64,000 bases of DNA from Oscillospiraceae bacterium (GTDB taxonomy: Bacteria; Bacillota; Clostridia; Oscillospirales; Ruminococcaceae), in the NCBI GenBank assembly GCA_024684395.1, contig JAIKWY010000111.1, forward strand, positions 23,543 to 87,542. The letters are read 5' to 3'. Position numbers and translations under genes: made by a program. Shown here in pieces: positions 18,828 to 27,430 of the stretch. The notes under the pieces were generated by a model that did no database searches, was not told the origin of the DNA, and worked only from the letters and a program-made list of their open reading frames with translations. Position 1 is the first letter of the stretch. The number at the start of each line of letters is the position of its first letter.

Positions 18828-20375
18828 CTATGCTTTTAAGAATCTCATTTTCTTCAGATCATCGCTTTCAATATCATAGAAGTAACCGTCGCCAAGCTCG
18901 CAGCGGGCATATTCATTTTTCAGCTCCTTGGCATCCATTTCGCCAAACACCGAACGGCTGCCCTTATCGGAGATGAATTCCGCAATGTTATCCAGCAGGA
19001 AGACCACCGAAAAGCTGTTGTTCAGGAAGGACTCGGCTTCTCTGTCGCTGTTGCCGATCTTGCGGATATCCGGATAGATGAAGTAGTAGCCCTTTTCCTC
19101 GGCAGAAGCAGTCATTTTTGAGAAGATGCTCAGCAGATTCTTACCGGAGCTCTGAAACAGCATCTTGCTTTGCAGCACAAACACCGTCGTCGGCGTTTCC
19201 TGTTCCTGGAATGTCTTATTACCGGTCTTGGCGTAGTAGCCGTTCTGATCGAGATAATCAGTCAGATGCTCGATCTTGTCCATATAGACCGAGAAGGGAT
19301 TGGATGCATCATGAAATTCAAGGAGCTGCTTACGTCCGTCATCCACGAGGATGATCCGATATTCCGGATGCTTCTTCTGGATGCCGTGGAGCAGGATCTG
19401 TAAGAGATTCGTCTTACCGAATTTCTTCTTACCGTAAATGCCGATGGAATGCATATCCTTCAGGTCCACGATCACGGGCTTGTGCTCATAATAGTCCAGT
19501 CCGACGGTGATCCAATCGCCCTGTGACTCCACAGCCGGGATCGAGTTGTGATCGGCACAGTACTCGCAGAAATTCTGCTCGGTCAACTCGTCACCGAAGC
19601 CCTGGAGCTTTTCAACGGAGCAGGAGAAGTGCTCCATGCCCCTGAGAAATTCCACCAGCTCCTCCCTTTCGTTCTCAAAGGGGAGAAATGCCTGCAACTC
19701 ACGCTGCTTGCCGCCGATGATCGTAACGCCTCGCCCCGGATTCTTCATAGGCTCGGCGATTTTTCTGCCGAACACATCAATATAGACCTCGGACGGCAGA
19801 TCAAATGCCAGCTTCCACCCGAAGGAGGAAAGGAACTTGGAAAGCCCGTTGCTTGTGTCACTTGCCGAAAAGACAACACTCAGACCCTTGGAAAGTCCGT
19901 CACGGCAGAATTTCAGCAAGGTCTCCTGGTAGGAGGTATAGCGTTCATCCGAGAGGAAGGCATTGATATTGTCGATCACGAGTGTGATATGCCCCGGCTT
20001 CTGTCCGCTTGCCGCATGATATGCCTCATAGAACTGGGTGGACTTGAGGCTCTTGATATTGGTCTCGAGCTTCTTCTCCACGGTCTTGAAGATGCGGCGG
20101 ACATTTTCCTCATTGGAATTGTCAAAGCACGCAGCCACCATCGGAAGCTTGCTGTACTCGCCTAAATTTCCGCCAAAATCAATGATGTAGGTCTCTTCGA
20201 CATCGCCGTCCTCAATGTTCTGGTGCATCCGGATGAGCAGCGTTTTCAGAAACGTGGTCTTACCGCTCATATGTCCGCCAAACACGATCACATTGTTTTC
20301 AAACACGTTGATATGCAATACCGGCTGTGTCTGTGTGTCAAGATCGTCATATATTCCCATTTCCAACGCTCTCAT
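18828..20375 (-). CDS. FtsK/SpoIIIE-type ATPase, C-terminal half of a split EssC-like protein (two ATPase domains)
   Basis: P-loops VFGGHMSGKTTFLK and IGIYGKKKFGKTNLL; hydrophobic-D Walker B-like ITLVIDN and IILVDD. Confidence 0.85.
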   Translation of the reverse strand: MRALEMGIYDDLDTQTQPVLHINVFENNVIVFGGHMSGKTTFLKTLLIRMHQNIEDGDVEETYIIDFGGNLGEYSKLPMVAACFDNSNEENVRRIFKTVEKKLETNIKSLKSTQFYEAYHAASGQKPGHITLVIDNINAFLSDERYTSYQETLLKFCRDGLSKGLSVVFSASDTSNGLSKFLSSFGWKLAFDLPSEVYIDVFGRKIAEPMKNPGRGVTIIGGKQRELQAFLPFENEREELVEFLRGMEHFSCSVEKLQGFGDELTEQNFCEYCADHNSIPAVESQGDWITVGLDYYEHKPVIVDLKDMHSIGIYGKKKFGKTNLLQILLHGIQKKHPEYRIILVDDGRKQLLEFHDASNPFSVYMDKIEHLTDYLDQNGYYAKTGNKTFQEQETPTTVFVLQSKMLFQSSGKNLLSIFSKMTASAEEKGYYFIYPDIRKIGNSDREAESFLNNSFSVVFLLDNIAEFISDKGSRSVFGEMDAKELKNEYARCELGDGYFYDIESDDLKKMRFLKA

Positions 20376-20381
20376 ACGCTA

Positions 20382-23300
20382 TCAGACCTCCCTCATAGGC
20401 TCAAATTTGCCGTCCTGATAATCATAGATGACACCGTCCTTGAGTACCATCCTGCTGGGCAGCGGCTTCTGGAAGACAATATGCGGTGTGGGATACTCAC
20501 TGCTGTGCTCATCATAATAGGTCTTGATGGCACCCACGATCGCATTGAGCTGAGTTTCGAGCTTGCCCTGCTTTTCAAGCTCCTTCTTCCGGCTCTTGTA
20601 CTCGAGATTGTCACGCTCGGACTGGTAGAACACCTGATAGACACCGGACTTGCTCGCCTCAATGATCTCGATCGGCGTTTCCATGTTATCTTCTACGGTC
20701 GCGCCGGAATATGCAGACTGGAAATACTCGAACTTGGAGCCGGTGCCGACAAGGAGATAGGCTCTGCCGTTGCCGGGCATTGTCGGACTTGCCGCAAGGT
20801 CATTTCCTATCATTTCTTTGGAAGCCTGCCGTGTTGCGACCTTCAGGCAGAGACGCGATTTGGAATTGACACGGATATCATCAGTAATGGCACCCTCGAT
20901 ATTCTGCGAGATCAGGATGATGTGGAAGCCAAGGCTTCGGCCGACACGGGCGATCGTTGTGATCTCGCCGATGAAATCCACATCGTTGTTTTCAGTGGAG
21001 AAGCGTTTGAGCTCGGTAAACTCATCCACCACCAGGATCAAATGCGCCAGTGCATCATTCTTAGCCTGATTGCGGAGATCCTGCATCTCCTTTTCGCTCA
21101 TTTCTTCCTTGTTCTCACCGCGCAGGCGGTTGTTGATATTCTTGATATGACCTTCGATGTCTCTGCATGCCTTGATATAGCCGTTGATGCTGTCCACATG
21201 CATGGAGTTGAACAGGATCTTTCTCCTGCGGATCTCGGAGGTCAGGGCATTCAGGAAGCGCTTGAGCATGTATTCTGCGCCGGTGCCGTTCTCGTCGCCG
21301 TCTACGTCGGTAACAGAACCGACAACATGCGGAAGCGTACCGATACGCTTGATAAAGCCGCCGCCCTTCATATCCACGAGCATCAGGTTCACTTCATCCG
21401 GACGGAAGCACAGGCAGAGACCCAGCAGATAGGAGATGATAGTCTCGGATTTACCGGAACCGGTCGTACCTGCTACGAGCATGTGCGGGCCGTCGTATTT
21501 CTCGTGCAGATCCAGATAGGTGATGCCGCTGTCAGTCCTGCCGATCGGCACACCAATGGAGGACTGAACGTCATAGGCTCGCTTGCCGCCTTCACCCTCC
21601 CAGAATTTGCCGACATCTACCTGTCCCTTTTTCAGCCCGTACAGCTCAAAGAGGCTGACGGTTGACGGAACCTTGCCGTTGGCAGAGATCTTGGCATAGC
21701 TGAGTGCGGAAAGCACTTTATAGGAGTTGTACAGATGCTTGCCCCAGTTTTCTGCCACACCGAAGGCAAAGCGCTTGCAGAGCTTTTCATTCTCATGCGG
21801 AACGATCTCTGCATAGGTATCGTAGATGGTCACGACATGGTCGCAATATTTGGGCAGATGCTCCTTATAGAGCTTGGGGAAGATGAATGTCAGTCCCAGC
21901 TCGTTCTCATAGGGCTTGCCCTCTTCGGGCACCTCCGGGAGATACTGCGCAAAGGCATGCTCCTTAATGTCGTATTCATCATAGACGATGATGACGATAT
22001 GCGGCAGTTTGCTGTTGCCCGATGCGCCGCTCGCACGCTCACCCATCACATTCAGCATATTGCTGAAAATGGAATTGGCGCTTTCCGTATTGAACACGAA
22101 CTGTGAACGGTCCGGGAAAAGCTGACGGAAATGCGGGAGAAATTTATAGACGCTGATGTCCCGTTCGATCTGGTTGGGATTGTCCGTCCGCGGATAGAGG
22201 ATCACGAATTGCAGATCATCCGGAGACTGATAGAAGCACAGATCGAAGATCATACGCTCGATCAGAAAATTGGTGATGTCCACATTCTGTGATACGATAC
22301 CGAGCGCACCACAGTTCTTGAAGGAGAACAGCAGAGGCGCATTTTCCATATGCTCATATTTCTTGGCAATGAATTTCGGAAGATTGCTCAGGTAGTAATT
22401 CTGATCCTCGGTATATTTGTATTCCTTATCCTTGGGGATAAACAGCTTGATCTTGCCCTCATTGAAGGTGAAGTTCGAGGCGGAAAAGACGGTATCCTTG
22501 CCGGTACCGCAGATCTCGAACTTGTTCTCCACATCGTTGGAGATGCCGAGTCTGACCATCAGGAAGTCTTCATCTGCAAGTGCTCTGCTGAAAATGTGTG
22601 CCGACATGCTATATACGCTTTTGCTGACATTATTGCTGTCGAGAATGTCGTTCACATCCGGATACAGATCACAGAGCTTCTTGACGTCCAGCCCCTTACG
22701 CTTTTGGATTTCTAAAATGGTCTTGGCGATGTATGCCTCGTAATGCTCACGCCAGTCTTTCAGTTCCTTTTTGTACCTGCCGGCATTGCGGGCAAAGTTG
22801 ATGATCGAGGTCGTCAGTGTCACAACGCCCATTGCGCCGCTCAGTGCGACCATCGCCATGCCGTTGCCGTTGCTCATCAGAGCACGGACGAGCACCATCG
22901 TTCCGATCATCATCACAGTCGGGAGCATGGTGAAGAACAGATTCTGATCCTGCTTGCGCGGCGGTTCTCCAGGCGGGATGATCTCTACCGGGGTATCGTC
23001 GAATTTGTACATCTGACGGGAGCTGATATTGTATTCCGGGAACGTCACAAAGGAATTCATCTTATTGTTCGGATTGAACGCCGGAATGATGTTGGAGGTA
23101 TTGACCTCGTAGGTCTCATACCGTTCTGTACAGTCAAACACGATACGGGTCGAGGTAATGAATCCCACCTCGTACAGCTTCTTCGCGAAATCCGTTCCTC
23201 TCAGGATAACACGCCCGTACTGATCCTTGTCAAAAGCCAGTGCGTTGTTGTAGGAAGTCAGTGTCAGCTTGTGATAAGTGCCGCCGCCATTGCCTGAACC

Positions 23301-23492
23301 CAGACAATTCTCATAGATATTGCAGCAGATCTGATAAATGCTGCCGCTGTCCTTCTTCTTTTCAAGACCGTACCGGATACCGTCAAGGAGCTGCTTTAAT
23401 GTAATGTCTCTTAGTACGATCAGTTCCATGACGATGCTTGCGCCGTGTTCGTCAATGAACTGTACACCGATGAGCAGTTTATTGCTTTCCAT
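20382..23492 (-). CDS. EssC-like FtsK/SpoIIIE ATPase, N-terminal half (two TM plus ATPase domain D1)
   Basis: TM pair PTVMMIGTMVLVRALM/GMAMVALSGAMGVVTLTTSII; Walker A MLVAGTTGSGKSETI; Walker B HLILVVDEFTEL; RBS GGGAGG before ATG 23492. Confidence 0.9.
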   Translation of the reverse strand: MESNKLLIGVQFIDEHGASIVMELIVLRDITLKQLLDGIRYGLEKKKDSGSIYQICCNIYENCLGSGNGGGTYHKLTLTSYNNALAFDKDQYGRVILRGTDFAKKLYEVGFITSTRIVFDCTERYETYEVNTSNIIPAFNPNNKMNSFVTFPEYNISSRQMYKFDDTPVEIIPPGEPPRKQDQNLFFTMLPTVMMIGTMVLVRALMSNGNGMAMVALSGAMGVVTLTTSIINFARNAGRYKKELKDWREHYEAYIAKTILEIQKRKGLDVKKLCDLYPDVNDILDSNNVSKSVYSMSAHIFSRALADEDFLMVRLGISNDVENKFEICGTGKDTVFSASNFTFNEGKIKLFIPKDKEYKYTEDQNYYLSNLPKFIAKKYEHMENAPLLFSFKNCGALGIVSQNVDITNFLIERMIFDLCFYQSPDDLQFVILYPRTDNPNQIERDISVYKFLPHFRQLFPDRSQFVFNTESANSIFSNMLNVMGERASGASGNSKLPHIVIIVYDEYDIKEHAFAQYLPEVPEEGKPYENELGLTFIFPKLYKEHLPKYCDHVVTIYDTYAEIVPHENEKLCKRFAFGVAENWGKHLYNSYKVLSALSYAKISANGKVPSTVSLFELYGLKKGQVDVGKFWEGEGGKRAYDVQSSIGVPIGRTDSGITYLDLHEKYDGPHMLVAGTTGSGKSETIISYLLGLCLCFRPDEVNLMLVDMKGGGFIKRIGTLPHVVGSVTDVDGDENGTGAEYMLKRFLNALTSEIRRRKILFNSMHVDSINGYIKACRDIEGHIKNINNRLRGENKEEMSEKEMQDLRNQAKNDALAHLILVVDEFTELKRFSTENNDVDFIGEITTIARVGRSLGFHIILISQNIEGAITDDIRVNSKSRLCLKVATRQASKEMIGNDLAASPTMPGNGRAYLLVGTGSKFEYFQSAYSGATVEDNMETPIEIIEASKSGVYQVFYQSERDNLEYKSRKKELEKQGKLETQLNAIVGAIKTYYDEHSSEYPTPHIVFQKPLPSRMVLKDGVIYDYQDGKFEPMREV

Positions 23493-23527
23493 AATGCCTC
23501 CCAATCAAAAAACATGCTGAACCAGGA

Positions 23528-25009
23528 TCACTTGTCGAAATTGATCTCCTGGATCATGACAGTCGTGTAATTGCCAAGCAGGATTCTGCTGTCCTGCCGC
23601 AGCTCGGTAGACTGTCCGCTGCGCAGATCGCTCTTTCTTCCCGCGGTTTCAACGGTGAAGACGGCGCCTTTCGCAATATTGGTGATCGTCAGTATCTGTG
23701 TCTTGGCGTTATAGCTCAGTGCAAATGCATTTCTGCCGATACTGCTGATGTCATCGTTTGTCGCACTCTCACAGATCGCCTTGTGGTTTCTGGGGAGCGG
23801 TGTATTATCATTGGACATGGGCTCCAGTGTTCTGCCGACGCGGAATTCCGAGGATACCGGGAATTCCCACATATCCTGACCGACGCCCTGCTGATCGCGC
23901 TCATCATCCTTGACGATGTTCACAGCGATCCTGCACTTGCGTCCCTTCTTCGCCGCAAGCACGACTACCAGTATGATCACACCGGCAAGCACTACGACTG
24001 CTCCGATGATCCCCAGCAGCAGTACCAGCGGCAAGCCCTTCTTCTGCGGCGGAGCCGGCTGGGTCGTCGCTTGTGTCGGTGCCGGTAGCGTTGGTGCCTC
24101 CGTCAGTTCTTCCGTGCTGGGTTCTTCCACGGGAACGGTCGTCGGAACGGCGATTTCCACCTGCGGGAAAAGGATCGAGCCGAGCGAAATATCGCTGTCA
24201 CCGTTCTTTATGGTAACGCCCTTGAGCTCACCGGTCGCTACCTCGTTGATGAGCGGTGCCTTGAGCATGGAAACGTTTTCGGGTTTGAGCGATTTAAAAT
24301 TGGAATCGCTCTTGAAAAGCATGTAAGTGTTGGAGCCAAGGTTGGAGATGGCTGTCAGGTTCACATCCTGCTTGTCGGACTTGCTGACCTGCACCACATC
24401 AATATGATACCTGCCGTTTTCGTTGATAACACTCCGCAGATAATCAAAGGATGTACCCTCCACAGAGTCCACACCGTCCGTGATGAGGACAGTCCTGTAA
24501 TAGACATCCTGGTCGGGAAATGTGTCGCTGACGACCTTCATCACGGCATCATACACCAGACTTGCCTGCCCCTTGAAATCGACCTTGGACAGCTCATAAT
24601 CAATGAACCCGCTATCATTGGAATACTCATCCGCGAGGAAGGTTGTCTCAGTGTCAAAGATCGCCACCTTGACGCTTTCCGTCTCCGGCATGTCTGCAAC
24701 ATAATCCTGCACAGCCGTCTTGATCGTGTCACGGAGCCCGGTCGGGATCGAGGTGGAATTGTCGATCAGAAATACGGTATTGATCGGGATATTTTCATTC
24801 TGTACCTCAGCATTCAGCGTTGCATTTCCCACCAGAAGGGAAGCGTTATCTGAAAGCTTGGCGGAGGTAAAGATCTTCAGTGTTTTGCCGTCCTCAGAAA
24901 AATAAGCCTGAAGCGGTTCAGTTCCTTCTGTTGCAGCCGCATGCAGCGCCATCTGACCAAGCATCATCACCGGCACACAGAATGCGGCAATCATTTTCAT
25001 GAGCTTCAT
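23528..25009 (-). CDS. VWA-domain membrane protein with FHA-like C-terminal domain
   Basis: Signal peptide; MIDAS NTVFLIDNSTSIPTG and VLITDGVDS; TM LVLLLGIIGAVVVLAGVIILVVVLAA; C-terminal FRVGRT...ALSYNAKTQILTITNI...LRSGQSTELRQDSRILLGN resembles an FHA fold. Confidence 0.8.
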   Translation of the reverse strand: MKLMKMIAAFCVPVMMLGQMALHAAATEGTEPLQAYFSEDGKTLKIFTSAKLSDNASLLVGNATLNAEVQNENIPINTVFLIDNSTSIPTGLRDTIKTAVQDYVADMPETESVKVAIFDTETTFLADEYSNDSGFIDYELSKVDFKGQASLVYDAVMKVVSDTFPDQDVYYRTVLITDGVDSVEGTSFDYLRSVINENGRYHIDVVQVSKSDKQDVNLTAISNLGSNTYMLFKSDSNFKSLKPENVSMLKAPLINEVATGELKGVTIKNGDSDISLGSILFPQVEIAVPTTVPVEEPSTEELTEAPTLPAPTQATTQPAPPQKKGLPLVLLLGIIGAVVVLAGVIILVVVLAAKKGRKCRIAVNIVKDDERDQQGVGQDMWEFPVSSEFRVGRTLEPMSNDNTPLPRNHKAICESATNDDISSIGRNAFALSYNAKTQILTITNIAKGAVFTVETAGRKSDLRSGQSTELRQDSRILLGNYTTVMIQEINFDK

Positions 25010-25093
25010 TGTTACACACCACACATTATTTTATATTCTATTCTTGCCGCCAAACCAGAGCGGCTATGTTCCTGTTCTATTCCAGAACCAGGA

Positions 25094-26203
25094 TTAAACA
25101 GCAGACCCGACGATCTTCTTCATGAACGCCTCTGTATCCAGCATGTCCGGAACCGCTACCGGTTTCGGCTCTACCACCTGAACAGGCGGGATCGTAACTG
25201 GGCTGACTGTAGGATAGTCAAACTGAATCTGGGATGTACCATCCTGGGGCTTGGAAAGCGCAGCCTTCTCAAAAGGCTTGATCTTCGCCGCCGCCGGTAC
25301 ATCGACGCTGATCGGATCCAAAGTGATCTGCGGCGCAGAAACCTTGCCGATCTTCGGGACTTCAATCGTATTGATCTCAGGAGCTGCAGCGGAAACCTCC
25401 GCAGGCGTAAAGGCTACAGGTGTTACGACCGGAACATCCGGCAATGCACTTGCATGCAGCTCCACCTCCTGGAGCTTGACCGCAGAGATCCGCCCCGGAA
25501 CACTGATCTCGGAGGGGACGGAGAGCTGGACCTCTGTGAGGTTCACAGCACCCACGGACGGGATCGCAGGGACATCCGGACTGAGCTTCACGGCAGCAGC
25601 CGGCTTGATCACCCCGAGTTTCATTTCTGTATCCGGAACCTCTACTGCAATGTGATCCACTGTCACATTGCTTTCAAATGCCGGGAGATTGATATCTGTA
25701 TTGACGGTATCCACCTTGATCGGATCCATATGCACTTCACCGATCAGATCCGGCAAACGGATCTCTCCGGGAACTGTCTCCACTGCCGTCGGTGTTACCG
25801 ATACAGCAGGGATCTCACAAGCTTTGAACTTTACTGTCTCCACGTCAAGCCCGATCGACTTGATTTCGACCGTTCCGATCTCGGGTCTGGTCATTGTGGG
25901 GACGGCGGGGCACTCCACATCAACCGTCCCGACCGCTGTCTTCTGCAAAGCAGAGACAGCGGCGGAGACATTGACGTTCGTGTTGATCGCTTCGACCGTG
26001 ATGGGATCGACAGACACTTCCTTGATGTCTGCCTGGATGTCCATCTTCGGCGCAGCAAACGTTACATCATCGAGATGCATATCCTTACCGCTAACCTTGG
26101 CAAATTCCCCTTTCAGTTGCAGGATCACCTCGGTCATTTCATATTCAAATAATTCCTTATTTCTCTCAACATCTGAAAGAGTCGGCTTTGTTGTATTTTC
26201 CAT
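25094..26203 (-). CDS. Val/Pro-rich repetitive protein of unknown function (369 aa)
   Basis: Quasi-repeats of VxxVxVPxxPxI type through most of the length; embedded in the T7SS operon. Confidence 0.75.
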   Translation of the reverse strand: MENTTKPTLSDVERNKELFEYEMTEVILQLKGEFAKVSGKDMHLDDVTFAAPKMDIQADIKEVSVDPITVEAINTNVNVSAAVSALQKTAVGTVDVECPAVPTMTRPEIGTVEIKSIGLDVETVKFKACEIPAVSVTPTAVETVPGEIRLPDLIGEVHMDPIKVDTVNTDINLPAFESNVTVDHIAVEVPDTEMKLGVIKPAAAVKLSPDVPAIPSVGAVNLTEVQLSVPSEISVPGRISAVKLQEVELHASALPDVPVVTPVAFTPAEVSAAAPEINTIEVPKIGKVSAPQITLDPISVDVPAAAKIKPFEKAALSKPQDGTSQIQFDYPTVSPVTIPPVQVVEPKPVAVPDMLDTEAFMKKIVGSAV

Positions 26204-26235
26204 AATCTACCTCGCTTATCGGTAAGGACGGATGG

Positions 26236-26541
26236 TTAACCTAATGACTGCGGAATGTTCGCTGCGATCTCCTGATCAGCCTTCTCCATCTGAGCAGCGT
26301 TGTCCTCCAGGAGCTGAGCAAGCGCCTCGAGCAGCTTCGGGATGGTCACGCTCATGTACTCAAGGGTCGGTCCGGAGATGAACTTAACCAACGCATCGTG
26401 GCTCTCGCCTTCCCAATCGCTGACTGCGCTGACGAAATCGCGCTCAAAGGCATCACCAGCAGACTTGTACTGTGTTGCAATATTTCTGATGTTGGTCGCA
26501 GTCTGTCTCATTTCCGTGTATCTGAATACGATATCAGCCAT
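26236..26541 (-). CDS. WXG100 family protein (EsxA-like)
   Basis: 101 aa; central WEG (FVSAVSDWEGESHDALVKFISG) between two helices. Confidence 0.9.
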   Translation of the reverse strand: MADIVFRYTEMRQTATNIRNIATQYKSAGDAFERDFVSAVSDWEGESHDALVKFISGPTLEYMSVTIPKLLEALAQLLEDNAAQMEKADQEIAANIPQSLG

Positions 26542-26587
26542 TTTCTTTTCCTCCTAAAATATGATTCATTGATTGTTGGATACGATC

Positions 26588-27007
26588 TTAGCCACCGATT
26601 GCACCGGTAACGGCATCGATGCCTGCCTGAACAGCGCCTGCGATGCCGCCTACAGCGCCGCCTACAGCGCCGCTTACACCGCTACCTGCACCGCCGCCTG
26701 CGCCTCTGTTGCCCTCGCCGAGCTGCGGGTCAACCGTGTTCAGGAGCTGCTGCTGGATGGCATCGAGGATCGAATTGATGTTGGCTGTCAGGGAAGAACT
26801 CGGAGCAGTCAGGTTGTCGGTCAGAGCCGGACGGATCTTACTGTTGAAGAACTCTGTGTAGCCGTCGGAGGCGTCACCAGAGAAGTTGTTCTTCAGAGAG
26901 GTGACCTCGGTCTCGAGGTTGTCGAAGAGACCGTTTGCAGTCGATACATAGGTATTAACTGCATTCTGTGCGTTTGCGATCATCTGGGTTGCAAGAATTG
27001 TGGACAT
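26588..27007 (-). CDS. WXG100-like protein with Gly/Ala-rich C-terminal tail
   Basis: Helix-turn-helix-like with FSGDASDGYTEFF in the WXG position; tail GAGGGAGSGVSGAVGGAVGGIAGAVQAG. Confidence 0.7.
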   Translation of the reverse strand: MSTILATQMIANAQNAVNTYVSTANGLFDNLETEVTSLKNNFSGDASDGYTEFFNSKIRPALTDNLTAPSSSLTANINSILDAIQQQLLNTVDPQLGEGNRGAGGGAGSGVSGAVGGAVGGIAGAVQAGIDAVTGAIGG

Positions 27008-27056
27008 AGAAATTACTCCTTTCGGTGATTAAAATTGACTTGCCGGCTACGCCAGC

Positions 27057-27398
27057 TTATGTCTGATAGGATTGGATCTGCTTGTTAAGGCTCTCATACT
27101 CTGTGAAGACTGGTGAGTATGCCCCCTTAACATCATTCAGCGTCGATGAGATGTGCTCAATCACAAGCTTTTGTTGTTCCAACGGTTGGATCAGGTTGTT
27201 TCTGCAGGATCCGATAAATTTTCTTCCGGCAGGTGTGTCAAATCCACTCTGCAATGTATTCAGAAGACCTTCCACATCATCCCGAAGATTTTGAAGCTGT
27301 ACGGCAAGATCCGCAAGATCATTGACTGCCCTCTCAAAGGCTGCCTCATCCAACACGATGTCACCCTTCATGCCTGATATAACACGTTCCCAGTTCAT
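27057..27398 (-). CDS. WXG100-like small helical protein
   Basis: 113 aa; LQSGFDTPAGRKFIGSC in the turn position; adjacent to the other WXG100-like genes. Confidence 0.65.
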   Translation of the reverse strand: MNWERVISGMKGDIVLDEAAFERAVNDLADLAVQLQNLRDDVEGLLNTLQSGFDTPAGRKFIGSCRNNLIQPLEQQKLVIEHISSTLNDVKGAYSPVFTEYESLNKQIQSYQT

Positions 27399-27430
27399 GT
27401 TTTACCACCTCCTTACTTCACTTGGATTTT

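Noticed and set aside
20223-21665. 480-aa plus-strand ORF antisense to the EssC-like genes
   Set aside because: Opposite strand of clear ATPase motifs; composition typical of antisense translation.
24941-26152. 403-aa plus-strand Arg/Asp/His-rich ORF
   Set aside because: Antisense of the Val/Pro repeat gene; odd composition is explained by that repeat coding.
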